From assembly GCA_949987565.1 (NCBI GenBank), contig OX465105.1:4360159-4424158 (forward strand): DNA of 64,000 nt, in the 5' to 3' direction. A program made the position numbers and the translations under genes. This document shows positions 24,201 through 39,200 of this stretch, in pieces. Source of the stretch: Luidia sarsii. Lineage: Eukaryota; Echinodermata; Asteroidea; Paxillosida; Luidiidae. Position 1 is the first letter of the stretch. The number at the start of each line of letters is the position of its first letter. The notes below the pieces were generated by a model that searched no databases, was not told the DNA's origin, and saw nothing but the letters and a program-made list of their open reading frames with translations.

Positions 24201-27200
24201 TTGCCCTTCCCCAGGAGGCTCGTGGGCAGTCTACTCTCTTGGCCGGCTCGCTTGCTCCACCTCCAGCTCAGGGGTGACGTTCTCGTCGAACGACCCCGCC
24301 ACTGACCTTGTCGTGTGCGAGCAGACCTTCAACATGAATTACAACACTTGGACCCCAGCCACAGGCGACGTGTGAGTATACACAGCCAGCCTGCTTTGTT
24401 ATTTTTGTGATTTCAATGTACACCCAGCCTGCTTTGTTATTTTTTGTGATTTCAAATGGAATTTACTCGAAGTAATGATACAAGATGATACTTAGAGAGG
24501 TTTTGCAAGTGAACAGATACGTGTACGCAGATGTTTAGCGATCCGTACCAGTTAGTGGTCATTCTGCCGTTTTGCAATCCCGGCGTATTAGTGGTGCTGT
24601 TCCCAATCCCACTGCGTCAAATGAGTCTAAAATGAAGTCTGTTTCCGATATCCTAGAACAAGACTTATCTGTTCATATTTGAAAGTCTTTGAAACTCTCA
24701 CATATTCATGATTATGATTCTAGACAACACATCCATATTGACAAAAAAGGTAATTTTTCCTACACGATTTTTCCTCACGTGTAGTGAGCGAGATATCCAT
24801 GTAGTCTCCACGTTTAGCGGATAGTAAGTAGCGTATGACGCCATAATTGATGACGTACGGTATATATTGCACTAACGGTATCTGTTTGCTTGCAACACCT
24901 CTCTATTGACTTTGACGACTATAATGCAAATCTCAATATTTGTCATGGGCTTGATGCCTTGATCTATCATCCTAGTGGGTCTTTTCATTGACAAAGGTCC
25001 TGCTTGGATCAAAATGTCAGGCCATTTCTATTTTGATGATCTAATTAGAGGAATCATTTTGTCAACCCCCCAAAGCTGCTTGAAAAAGCTGCATCCACTT
25101 TATGAATGTGATCCCTAAACAGCTGTAGCCAGGTTTGCAACTCCCTGAGTTTGACCATCTGAGTGAAAGCAGGGATTCTTGGAGATATACTGCAGTTACT
25201 GGAGTGTAGCGGCGCTGCTACTGATCAGGCAAAAAGAGTTGACTATTCAGGAAGATTGCCATCTTATTAGGGCTTGATAGCTCAGATGGTTACAGCGCTG
25301 GTATATATAGTAAACTAACGCTTTGCACCTCACGCACAGGACACTCACTGTACACCGCAATTTACCACAGTGCCCACAGGGGTGCAGGCTCACATACCAC
25401 AGGTCACCACAAAAACCACGCTGTGGTATGTTGTGGTGCATGGCCCTTATCCTCCCACAGGAAAAACCATGTGTGGTTAATTGTGCTTTCAAGTCCCTGT
25501 CCAGCAATTTTCTTTGCTGTTCAGTTTTCATACATAAAAAACTAAAACAAAGACATTGCTGAGAAGAAATAAATGCTAATGCTTTATTCTTTTGTGGACC
25601 TACGGTACTCATTGTAATTGTAGGCTATTGCATGCAACATCAACCTATATTTCAATGCTGTAAAGCCGTCTGTGGACAGGCTGGTTTCTTGTGCTGTTAA
25701 TTCCCTGCAGCTCCAATGAAATGAGATCCCCCGCCTTGTATAACTTGTCCAAATTGTGTTGCCATCGCTGTGTGATACAGACTGCGAATTGACTTCGGTG
25801 TGACAAATGGCGGCTACATGAGACTGTACAACAGGGACAGTCATAGTGCTATCATCACGCGATACTACAGCGGTCAGACAGCATTTGCCCAGGCCACCTT
25901 CACCTACGACCTCGTCGCTCCCTGGCACTGCCTGGGTGAGAGTGGTGGATGTCGCACCAGCATGCTAGACCCAGGGGACAACGTGGTCACTCAGGTCAGT
26001 CTCCAGTCAGTGGCCATGCAGACCAGCCAATAGAGGGCAGTATACTAATAAGACCTTTCCAATAGGGGTGCAGAACACTAAATAGAGCTCCCATTGAACA
26101 CTGTACAAAAACACTCACTTTCAAAGCCAATTATCCCATGCCCAAAAGTCTCTCAGTTCTTGTAGCTATACTTAAAATTGTAGTTTGGACCTTCATCTCT
26201 CAGATTCTTTTCAATTTTAGTGCCCTTAGCTGATTAGATTTTTTGCTAATTACCCCCAGAAAAAAACACCCCCAAAATGTCTAGTCGTCCAAGCCGAATT
26301 TCTGCAAGGATTTTGAGATGGACCCCTCCACTTCCGCAGCCAAATAGGGCCACATTTAAAGCCAGATATGGTCCAAATTTCATACCAAATTGAAGAGTGA
26401 ACCCCCAGGTTGTCTTAAGCTTCACTTGTTTTACAATGTATCAGTTAATTAGCCTCCAAAGACCCATTATTAAAAAAAAGTTGTGGGTACACACTTTATG
26501 ATAATCAGCTCGGCGGAGCCATCTTGGATGGATTTTGTGTGCTGCACCCATAGACATATAATAACCTATAGATGGTCAGCATCTATTAGAAATTACGTCA
26601 GGATACTGTAATGCCACGGGGGGACCTGACTAGCGTCAAACTATGGGCCGGAAGTGAAGAGCACTGCCACACATTTGTATTTGTTTGTAATGGGTTTTGT
26701 ATTTAGTGTGGTGTGGAGTGTTCAAATTTACCAATGGTTCTATGATGCCATGCTCACGCCTGCATGTTGTTTTTCTAAATATGTGCGAGACGACACTCTT
26801 TATTTCTGTCCATAGTTTGTTTTATAGATGGAAGCCTCCATGGTCTTTCAGTCTGGTATAGGTTATATACATGTATGTGTATGCCTTTTTCACACCACAG
26901 CACCTTTTATACCTGTCTCAAAATTCACACAGGCCCAACCTATGTGAATTTCTTCCAAATCCAAATGTGATCCGGCACAGCATAATGAGGAATAACCCCC
27001 ACGTTTGAGATTTTATAATGATGTGAAAGAGTATACCATTATGATATCAAAATTATTTCCGTGTGAACTTTCTTGCAAATGGTACAAGGGGACTTCGCTC
27101 GTTCGTTTGGTACCAGACACATTACAGCAGCACCATTCTAACTCCTCGAAAGCGGCCATTCAAAAAGGCAGGAACTTTACATTTTCATGAAAACAGTACA

Positions 27201-30200
27201 CAAACATTTAGAGACGGATTTTGGAAAAATCCTGTGGACATAATATCCTCCAATACATTAACTTTCCGAAAATACAAAAAAAAAAAAATTGATTTTTTTT
27301 TTATCGAATTGATCTATGAGAAGATACTTTGACTTCAGGCGTTGTTTACTCGAAAAGTGTTTCGGTGGGATATTCCTCATGTCGCTGTGCCGGGTCACAC
27401 ATTTTGACACGGGTCAATCATGCTGCCAATGCATTACAAAATACTGCCCGACTGACTGAGACTTGGGCTCTGACTAGTAAGGCGACCGGTGACTCTCTAC
27501 CATCCTCACACTAGACTCGTAGGAAGAAAAGCATCCATAAAGTAGTTGGTTTTTGAAACACTCCTGCAGGCTGAGATAGACAGTAATCACCAGCTAGCAA
27601 GTTTACAGACTCTCATCAATTGATGGGAAATTTGGGGATTTGGGTTGATCAAACGATTTTCTCTCAACAGTTTGATATTACTTGTCTTTCTGATTCGACA
27701 AACAATACAATACATTGTGACTCGAAACATACTGTCAAAAATTGGAAAATGAGTTTCCAATTACACAAATGAATTAAGCATTGAATTAAATGGTTACGGG
27801 TAGTTATGACTCAAAACTCAACCTTTGTGACTCATATCCAGGACTCTGACTGACATGAAAGATGCAACTTGGACTCAATATTTTTTTACATGAATATAAG
27901 TCAGTAGTTGGTTTCAATCTCATCATAACTTATGATCTTTTGCAAATGTATGAGTGATGCATAGAAACAATATGATCTATCAAAACAATGAGTTAGCTGT
28001 CCTATTAGTTGTATTATAATTCATTTTAAGTTTGAAAGTGGTATACAAAAGTGTTGCAAACTGCTTACTAACTAAAATTACCAAAATGCAAATCTAAAAT
28101 TTTAGTGGGCCTGACGTTTCGATCCTCTGCTCTTGAGAAAGGTCCTGCTAGGATCGAAATGTCAGGCCCACTAAATTTTTAGATTTGTTTCATGTTTCAA
28201 GTATGGTAAAGAACAATGAAATTAACATCATGCCGAAATGTGGTTTGTAATCCTGTTTACAAAAGGAAGACTTTCTATGGTTAGCATATTTCCATGCTTT
28301 AGCAATTCTATGATGTTGTCACTATGGACATCTAAACCGTGAAAAAGGGGTGAAAATGTCATTTTGCCGTGAAACTAAAAAGTCACTGTGATTTCACAGT
28401 GCATTTTACAGTGAATTCAGTGTGAAAATAATTGCCTCTCTGACCTGATAAGGACATCTTCTGGTCACTAAAGAAACCATGAAAAAAACGTTTATATCCA
28501 GGGTGGCAAGCTCCAGCCTTGAGGGATGGCTAATTCAATTACCAGTAGGGACCACAAGCCCACATAGAGGTATTGTATGGTGTCCTTGTAACTGTCACTC
28601 CCAGATACTTCTATATTGCCTCTAGCCATTTACCACCAGGAATATGCGGCCTTGGAGACCACTGGTGAAAACACTGTGAAAATGACTTGGCTGTGTGCCT
28701 GAAATAGATGTTCATAGTGTGTCTCCTGGACTCACCTTGGAGTCGGCCTGCAGAGCCCATTTTAAGCCCATTCTAATTTTTGTGAGATTGACCCCTGGTT
28801 TTGAAGTATTTGAGTAATTTTTTTTGGGGGGGGGGAATGGCGTTTGTTAAACTCACAGGCTGAGCTGATCGTTCATTGGCACGGCTGGGAGGACAGTCTG
28901 GCCGGTATCCATGAGTACCACCTGCAGGTGCGCCAGCTATCGGGTAACCATGGCGAACAGATGACCGAGATCTTCGACTCTCCAGCCGTCTATGACGCAG
29001 TGACCGGCTCAGGCCAGAATGTCACCTTGCCGCACGCTGGTAGGTTTCCGGTTTCCATCAGAGCAATTGGCAACGAGCAGAATCTGCCAAATGTAACGCA
29101 TCTGATCTTTGGATGAAGATTGTGCCTCTGAAACGACCCAGTCACTCTGAAAGAGTGAGGTCACTCTGAAAGAGTGAGGTCACTCTGAAAGAGTTTGGTC
29201 ACTCTGAAAGAGTGAGGTCACTCTGAAAGAGTTAGGTCACTCTGAAAGAGTTAGGTCACTCTGAAAGAGTTTGGTCACTCTGAAAGAGTGAGGTCACTCT
29301 GAAAGAGGTAGGTCACTCTGAAAGAGTAAGGTCACTCAGAAAGAGTTTGGTCACTCTGAAAGAGGTAGGTCACTCTGAAAGAGGTAGGTCACTCTGAAAG
29401 AGTGAGGTCACTCTGAAAGAGTTAGGTCACTCTGAAAGAGTTAGGTCACTCTGAAAGAGTTTGGTCACTCTGAAAGAGTGAGGTCACTCTGAAAGAGGTA
29501 GGTCACTCTGAAAGAGTAAGGTCACTCAGAAAGAGTTTGGTCACTCTGAAAGAGTGAGGTCACTCTGAAAGAGTGAGGTCACTCTGAAAGAGGTAGGTCA
29601 CTCTGAAAGAGGTAGGTCACTCTAAAAGAGGTAGGTCACTCTGAAAGAGTTAGGTCACTCTGAAAGAGTTTGTTCACTCTGAAAGAGTGAGGTCACTCTG
29701 AAAGAGGTAGGTCACTCTGAAAGAGTAAGGTCACTCTGAAAGAGTTTGGTCACTCTGAAAGAGTGAGGTCACTCTGAAAGAGGTAGGTCACTCTGAAAGA
29801 ATGAGGTCACTCTGAAAGAGTGAGGTCACTCTGAAACAGGTAGGTCACTCTGAAAGAGTTAGGTCACTCTGAAAGAGGTAGGTCACTCTAAAAGAGGTAG
29901 GTCACTCTGAAAGAGTTAGGTCACTCAGAAAGAGTTAGGTCACTCTGAAAGAATGAAGTCACTCTGAATGAGTGAGGTCACTCTGAAAGAGTTTGGTCAC
30001 TCTGAAAGAGTTAGGTCACTGTGAAAGAGTGAGGTCACTCTGAAAGAGGTAGGTCACTCTGAAAGAGTGAGGTCACTCTGAAACACTCTATCTCCAAAGA
30101 AATGCATTACCAAAATGTCCCTTTCCTGAATGTCTCGGTTTTTAATGAGACTTTTTATTAAAATTATCAAGAAAAATGGGATTGCATGGGGATTTGAAGC

Positions 30201-33200
30201 CAGGCCTCAGGTTTAACACTCCAGCACCAGATCACGACCACCTGAGCTATCCAGCCCTATAGGTATGATAGGTTAATGGGGCCTTCCCAAATATTCAACT
30301 ATGCTTGGCTTGGGGTGCTGGTCAGAAGCATTGAACCATTAACTGCTGTATATCTCCATTTTCGTTTTCATTCAGATGCAAATATAGCAATCGGACAAAG
30401 GCAAGAAAAACTTACAGCTGATGAAAAAAAAAAAAAATTAGTGAACCAGAATTTGGACCCAGGACTGTGACGTGGTTTAATGTACTTGTACCAGTGCTGA
30501 ACCTTCTGATGAGCTTTTCATGTGACAGACTGTGATTCTCATGTGAGACTGATCTTGCGTGATTCCCATGTGACTGAGACTGTGATCTCATGTGATTCTC
30601 ATGTGACTGAGACTGTGATCTCATGTGATTCCCATGTGACTGAGACTGTGATCTCATGTGATTCTCATATGTGACTGAGACTGCGATCTCATGTGATTCT
30701 CATGTGACTGAGACTGCGATCTCATGTGATTCTCATGTGACTGAGACTGTGATCTCATGTGATTCTCATGTGACTGAGACTGTGATTCTCATGTGATTCT
30801 CATGTGACTGAGACTGTGATCTCATGTGATTCTCATGTGACTGAGACTGTGATCTCATGTGATTTCCATGTGACTTTTAAACTAGGCTACGATCTCATGT
30901 GATTCTCATGTGACTAAGACTACGATCTCATGTGATTCTCATGTGACTAAGACTACGATCTCATGTGATTCTCATGTGACTAAGACTACGATCTCATGTG
31001 ATTCCCATGTGACTAAGATTAACGTCATGTGATTCTCATGTGACTAAGACTACGATTTCATGTGATTCTCATGTGACTAAGACTGTGATCTCATGTGATT
31101 TCCATATGACTTTTAAACTAGGCTACGATCTCATATGGGATTCTCATGTGACTAAGACTACGATCTCATGTGACTAAGATTAATGTCATGTGATTCTCAT
31201 ACATGTGACTAAGACTACGATCTCATGTGATTCTCATGTGACTAAGACTACGATCTCATGTGATTCTCATGTGACTGAGACTGTGATGTCATGTGATTCT
31301 CATGTGACTAAGACTACGATCTCATGTGACTTTCATGTGACTAAGACTGTATACTCTAATGTGACTTTGATATGTGATTCGTGATGGTCTCTTCCCATTT
31401 CACTGACCTCCTCTCTAGGTGTCTACTCTGTCTTGTTGTCTGTCGTGGACAATGGTGGCAACGTCAGGCTCAGTCGTCGCTTTGTCTTCTTCGATGACGA
31501 CCCCGACGGCGTCAGCATCCACGAGGACTCACCGCTGCGAGTCCTCTCGGCCAGTGCGGCTTCTGACGGCAACCTGTGGCAGACAGACTTGGGTGCACAG
31601 GGGAGTGCCACGGCCGTGCGGCTGGACTGGACCGGCCACTTTGCCAACCTCGCCCACCACAGCCAGGGATTGCTGAAGCCCATTAGGCCCTACGTCGCTG
31701 GTGACATTGACGACGGTGAGTGAGGGAGTGATGAGTGAGCGTTCTCACATAGATTATTAATGGAAGGTTTGTGGTGACACGTACGTGTATCGTGGGAACC
31801 CCAGTTTTCGACGGTACGCGTCGTTTTCGACGCTTGGCCTTCTAACTCACATCGCACGATGAAAACAACTCCGTTTAACGATCTCAGACTTCGTATCTTA
31901 CAGTTGGTTTCCTGCTCTTGTCCGTCACCGAAAATGTGGAAAGTTAAGGCTCTTCCAGTAGGCCAAACTCGTGTGATTCAAAAAGTTGCTCTTTTGGGGT
32001 CTGTTTTCCTAGGTACAAAATTGGCAGTTGCTTCGAAGATCCAGTTTTCTTTATTGTTGGTCCTAAAAAAAATCTGAGTGTACCATAACAAACCCCAACA
32101 AAAAATATATATCACGCAACTTGAGGCAGTCCGTTCTGGGTAAAAACTATGGAGGCTCCTAAAGGGCGTCTCGCTTATATAATTTTTGTTATATATATAT
32201 TTTTTTATTTAAAGACATAAAGTAACATGGCCTGATAGGCTTTTATAAAAAAAATAAAAAAAATAAAAGGGCAGCTAGAGAAAGTACCAAGAAGGAGGAA
32301 ATGTGTTTCTTGAGTGACATTGGGAAAGGTCATAACTGAAGAAGCAGTGATAAAGAGGATTGTGACTGAGACTGATCTCATGTGATTCTCATGTGACTGA
32401 GACTGATCTCATGTGATTCAAATGTGACTGATTTTGTTGGCCACTTGAAAAGATGAAAGATGGAATCTTGTACCTCGTTTGTGATCAGATTACGACCAGA
32501 CCTTTGGGCAGCGTGGTCGCGCTGGGGTGCCCAATGCCCTGGGCATAGTCAGCTTCCTGGTCTGGCACGGCGTGGACCACCAGGGTGGCCGGACAGTGGC
32601 CAACGCCAGCCAGGACCTGGAGGCCGACTGGACGGACGAGGGCCGGCGGACGGCCGCCGACTACCGGCTGGCGCTGGCCGACGGGGACTCGGTGCGCTTC
32701 TGGCTGGAGGCCAGGGACCTGGCCGGCCACGGGCGCCGGGATAGCTTGCTGATGCACCTGGACTCCTCGCCGCCGGTGCTGGAGGAACTGGGACTGGCCA
32801 GGGACGGGGAGGTAGGCCTGGCACTCCACAGCACCGACCAACTGCAGGACATGAGGTGGGTTTTTATTTTAAAAAAAACAAAAAAATAAACAAACACCAA
32901 ATTATGCAGAGTCACCCCAAAACAAAGCTGTAAAGCCACTCAAGGTTAAAAGCTATGGAAAGAAGGAGACAGAGAGGAGCTCAGGAAGGCAGGAGTTAGG
33001 AATTTACATTCCTTAAAATTTAGTTGGCCTGACGTTTCGATCCTAGCAGGACCTTTCTCAAAGGCATTTTGACTCTGCCTTTGAGAAAGGTCCTGCTAGG
33101 ATCGAAACGTCAGGCCCACTAAATTTTAAGTTTTGCATTTTGGTAATTTTAGTCAGTAAGCAGTTGGCATCATTTTTGTATATCAATTGACATTCCTCTT

Positions 33201-36200
33201 AAAAAAGGGCAAGATCAAAAGCAAGCGGGAAACATGAACAAGGAAGGGAAATCCATAGAGAGGCAGAACGTGGGAAGAGACCTTGGGAGAGGCAGAGTGT
33301 ACGGGTGAGAGGAGGCAAACAGCCTGGTTGCTCACTTAAAATGTCCTAGCTGGGCGGACCAAATCGGCCAGACCTGTCGAGGAACAAGTACCTTCTATGG
33401 AAGTATTTGTAGAGCAGACTCAGGGTGGCCACTGTCCTACGATGATCTAGGGGTTGCAGTGACGACCCACAAGCTCCTTGCAAACTAGGTTAACAACCCA
33501 CCTCTGCACCCAATCCAACAAGGACAAGTGACAGGCTGATGCACCAGCCCCAATGTGAGAGCAGTATTCCATGATGATGGGCCGTATAGTTGCCTTGTAG
33601 AGGTACAGGATAGCATCAAAATGTAAAAGAACAATTTAGCATGATAAAGGCTACTAGCTTGCATAGAAGCACCCTTTGTGATGACACCACAAATGTACCG
33701 CACCCAAGTAGCATTTGTTGCTTGCAGACTGTTCATGTTGAGTAAAACGATCGTCATTACACATTGAAACACCGTTGGGCAGTTCCATGGTATTCATGCT
33801 GTGTAGCCCCAACCTCTTCCCGGACCTAACCCTTGTGTCAGATGGGGAGGTAGTATAGGCCAAACCCTTCAGAATGAAAAGCACCGAGTCCAACCCACGG
33901 GAAACAAAGACTTTTGTCCGAGTCACAAGTGTGAGTCAGAAGCCTTAGTGAACACTGGAATCACCTGACAGTGTACATTTTCCATTAAAAGGAAATAATA
34001 TCATTCATATGAAGTATTGCAATTTTTCATTGGCCAACCTTAGATTTTGCATGTGTTGTTTTCTATTGGAAATAAAACTGGTTCGCTTGGATTTGTGTTT
34101 ACTCTGGGTGTGAAGACAATGAAGTGCATTGACTTATAAGCCTTTGTCTGTGTGGTGCTTTGTCATGACAGGGTTGTATTCAGGGCATATGACATTCACA
34201 GTGGATTGAAAACCATTGAGTGGCATCTCTTTGAGAACCACACAGGCTCCCAGATAGAAATTGGCCACCAGATGGTTCCAGCTCGGAAGATCAACACCGT
34301 ACGTACATGTAGGACCCAATGTCATGGATCCCAATCATCCCATCCCAATCATCCCATCCCATCCCATCCCATCCCATCCCATCCCATCCCATCCCATCCC
34401 ATCCCATCCCATCTCATTCAACTCCATCCCATTCAATCCCATCCCATCCCATACCACTCCATCTCATCCCATTCCATCCCATCCCATCCCACTCCATCTC
34501 ATCCCATCCTACTCATTCCCATTCAATCCCATCCCATCCCATCCCACCCCATCCCATCCCATCCCATCCCATCCCATCCCATCCCAATCATCCCATCCCA
34601 TCCCATCCCATCCCATCCCATCCATGCCATTCAATCCCATCCCATCCATCCCACTCCATCTCATCCCATCCTACTCCATCCTATTCAATCCCATCCCATC
34701 CCATCCCATCCCATCCCATTCAATCCCATCCCATCCCACCCCACCCCATCCAATCCTATTCCATCTCATTCAATCCCATCCCATCCATCCCACTCCATCT
34801 CATCCAATCCTACTCCATCCCATTCAATCCCATCCCATCCCATCCCACTCCATCCCGTCCCATCCCACTCCATCCCATTCAATCCCATCCCATCCCACCA
34901 CACCCCATCCAATCCTACTCCATCCCATTCAATCCCATCCCATCCCATCCCACTCCATCTCATCCCATCCTACTCCATCCCATTCAATACCATCCTATCC
35001 CATCCCACTCCACCTTATCCCATCCTACTCCATCCCATTCAATACCATCCTATCCCATCCCACTCCATCTTATCCCATCCTACTCCATCCCATTCAATCT
35101 CATCCCATCCCATCCCACTCCATCTCACCCCATCCTACTCCATCCCATTCAATCCCATCCCATCCAAACCCATCCTACCCCACCCTATCCCATCCCATCC
35201 CACTCCATCCCATTCAATCCCATCCCATCCCATCCCACTCCATCTCATCCCATCCTTCTCCATCCCATCCCATCCCACCCCATCCCATCCCATCCCACTC
35301 CATCCCATTCAATCCCATCCCATCCCATCCCACTCCATCTCATCCCATCCTTCTCCATCCCATCCCACCCCATCCCATCCCATCCCACTCCATCCCATTC
35401 AATCTCATCCCATCCCATCCCACTCCATCTCATCTCATCCTTCTCCATCCCATTCAATCCCATCCCATCCCATCCCATCCTACGTACCCACCCCATCCCA
35501 TCCAATCCTACTACATCCCATTCAATCCCATGGGTTATCCTTTCCCACAGGCTGAGGATCACTGTGACCCTGTGCTGTGCATGTGCATTCCTATCGGCGA
35601 CTGCTATGCCGTGGACTACCAGTTCCAGCCACTCTTCCACGTCGGCGCCCATGACTTGGACTACTTCATCACACTCACGGTTACCAACCACGCCGGGCTG
35701 GTAACCACACAGACTATCCAGGTGAAGGAGGCTGCATTCCCGGTGCACCGTGATGAACTCTGCGTTGTGTTTGCACCACGACCCATGAGGAACTTCAACA
35801 TGGGTCTTGCAATTAAGATATTAAATTTTATTTTTAAAACGATATACAACAATGTTGCAAACTGCTTCTGACTAAAATTACCAAAATACAAATCTCAAAA
35901 TTGTGTGGGCCTGACGTTTTGATCCTAGCAGGACCTTTCTCAAAGGCAGAGTGACAAGGACAAAACAGATACATGTACACGAAGGAAGGGGGAAGAGAGT
36001 GAATAGGACACGGATGAGAAACAAAGGGCAAAGAGTAAAGCTGGTAGGGTGAGATCAAAGGGAAGGGCAAGGAGTAGGGTAGGGATTAGTGAGAAGAGGG
36101 GGAAAGATCAAAGAGAGAAGTGTGAAGGACTGAACACAAAAGAAGGATTATCAGAAAGCTGCATAGTGTTAGTTATTACCCTCCTGGATGTTGAGACCAT

Positions 36201-39200
36201 GTGGATTAATAGTCCGAAGACGCTTCATCCACATTTTCTCACAGCTAATTATAAGACGGACAGCATTACTACGGTGACCAAGGGATTCTATGCCCAGTAC
36301 ACTCATATCTGATGTCGAATGATCAGGGAGATTGAAGTGATACCCAACAGGGGTGTCCATTTTACCGGTTTTGATTGTAGACCAATGGCCATATAGGTAC
36401 GTTTTTTGAGGGTCATTTTGGTCTTGCCAACATACTGAACATTACAAACTCTACAAGAGATTAGGTATATGATGTTTATTTTAAAAATCTGACATTTTGA
36501 CCCTAGAAAGGACCTTTCTCAAAGGTAGAATTCTGCCTTTGACTAGCTTGAGAAAGGTCCTGCTAGAATCAAAAAGTCAGGCCCTCCTAATTATTGATAT
36601 TTTGCATTTTTGTCATTTTAGTCAGTAATTTAGCAGTTTGCAACATTTTTGCTTATTATCTGTGCATCACTCATTGTCTTGCAACTGATCATGGCAGTAA
36701 GTTTTTCCTTTACAGTACTTGTTTGATTTAAATGACCAAAATTTGAGATCTCAGGAATTTATAATTAGAGGGCTTGATTGTCTTGGTCCTATGTAAGAAA
36801 GATCCTACTTAGGTAAGCAACGCCAGGCTCTCAAAATTGTTTTGACAGATACATTAGTGTGTAGCATTTTCTTATCTTATTAGTAGTCTAACCTACCGTA
36901 TGTACGGTAGCACAACCACTCCAATGCATTGCGCATGTTATTCAGAGCTCTCTTGTATTGTGGGAACCATGCACATGGCAATGGGAGAAAAAGCGGTAGC
37001 AAGTACAGTAGACACATTGGTATGCTGAAGAGAGACACAGGACTTGAGCAGAGTTGATGCCCGAGTAGGCATAGGCTATTTGTAGTGTAGTTTGTAGTAA
37101 CCACTCCAATAACTCCATGTACATGTACCACCATCTATAGATCACCATTGACACATCTCCGCCACAAGCAGGCACGGTGCAGGACGGTGTGCCGGGCACC
37201 AATGAGGTGGACTACCAGGCAGGCAGCCGGCTCTGGGCCCACTGGGTGGGCTTCTTTGACCGGGAGAGTGGGGTCCTGTTCTACGAGTATGCCTTCCACA
37301 CGGCCTGCCTGAGTATGGAGGATGTGCGGAACCGAAACGTGAGTACGGGACAATACCATACTGTACATGTAAGCTGCCAACCATTCCTATTTGGGAGGAA
37401 TCTTTCCTCTTTATTGGTAAAAATCTTTTTAACCCCTTCGTGCCGGGAAGCCGCTATATGCATGCATAGTGAGTTTAAAAATATGGACGCCGCTATTTTC
37501 CAAACTGTAGACAAAGACTCTTTTCAGCAATATTTATCAGGACAAACACCTTTTTTGACGTCAGTTGCTGCATGAATTGCCAGATTAGCGGTAACATTGG
37601 CGCTATTGTGGGGCTTCATTGTGAACGATCGAGGGTCTGCGCGCTACTACAGCAGACAGTGTGCTGGCCTGCCCCACACCCAATGCGGTCACTGGAGAGA
37701 CTATGGAATGTGCCCGCTGCCTTTACCACAAATTGCACGCTTTGTTGAGGCCGTCCAGCTGGATCCTTTGTCCGCTGCAATGCAGGAATGTTTGCAGTCA
37801 AAGGATAGCAGCACACACAGTTCTACACACAAAAGGCCCATCTTTGAGGGCTGATAATCCCTTGACAAAAGCCACGCAGACTTCCTACTGTGCCACATTT
37901 GATTCACTGATACAAATAGTGCACTCTTATTGATTTATTTTGCAGGTTTATGTATCACTGGTTGAGACAGGGAGGCCTAACAATAAGCCGATGGCATTGT
38001 GGGAGTTCAAATTGGGTTTTACCGGGTTTTTTTTCAGATGACGCGAACTACATCGACCCATGCCAGCTGGAGAGCGCCCTCTACTGGCCGGTACCACGCG
38101 ACCGTCGTGGCCTACAACCGTGCCCTGGAGCCCTCGTTGCCCGTCTGCTCCGATGGCGTGGTGATCGACACCAGCCTGCCCCAGGTGGAGGGCGTGGTCC
38201 TGGCCGAGGCCAGGGTGTGGCCGGGCGTGGCCAGGGACGACCAAGGCCGGGTGTGGCTCATCGACGCCCATCGCCGACGGGCGGAGCTGGAGAAGCCTTC
38301 CAGCAGTTGCATGTAAGCTGACCGACCATCTTCCCTCCTCATCTGCCCTCCTACCATAGAGCTGTATACATGTAGATAAACTAGAGTGCGCACTCATCGC
38401 GTGACGTGTGCCAACAAGTCCCTACACAACATTGGTAAGATCGAAAAACAGAAATGTTCACAGATTTACATGAAACTTATACAGTTTGAAGATGGTTATA
38501 GTAGAAACCTCTCACCGAAATATTTCTGCCTAAAATGTTGTATATTGGGAGAAAATAATAAAAGAAATCGTTTACGTCTCACCGAGATCTAAACTATTTT
38601 TCGGAACAGTTGAATGCTGCAATTTCGCGAAACAAATGAAGCGGTTTTCACAAATTTCTCAAGACTCGGTTGGAGGATTGGGCTCAAAATTTCACAGGTG
38701 TGCTATTTCATGCATATGTTGGATCAGACAACGTATGGATGCTATTCTTGGACCTCCACCAATGTTGTGCAGGGGCTTTAAGCCAGAGGCCTGTCTGTCA
38801 AATCACCCGTCAGATTTCTGGTTTTTTTTCGACATTATCATTTCTTTATTGAATGTTTCTCAAAAGCGCAAAGGCCACCTTGCTGGAGGACATCTCAGTT
38901 TACCCCGACGCCCGTCTCCATGCCAACCAATCCCTGTTGCTAGGAGACGACCCCGACTGTGAGTGGATTTCCGCCTTTGAGGAGAGACTCTTTCTCCCAG
39001 TCCACAAACACGTAAGTCAATGTCAGAGTCGTTACCAAATGCCCCTGGGACTTGAGGCAAGTCTAGTCACTAATTTGAGCCATGGTCAGCAGTGGTCAAG
39101 AGATAAGAGAGTACCATAGAGCTCTATGAAGAAACTAGAGTGCGCACTCCCCTATCAACGCACGGTACGAACGTGTGCCGACATGGACGCGCATCCGCCA

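Noticed and set aside
22877..24375. Three overlapping + frames of 430-482 residues (CPPHPLPSSSLALLIP)
   Set aside because: 16-bp minisatellite artefact; only the last 157 bases (exon 8) are coding, entered by splicing.
14055..31380. CRISPR array
   Set aside because: Repeats are direct, without unique spacers of constant size, in clearly eukaryotic intron context.
34152..35871. Frames of 461-536 residues (IPSHPIPSHP)
   Set aside because: CATCC array read through; real coding is exon 13 and exon 14 at its edges.
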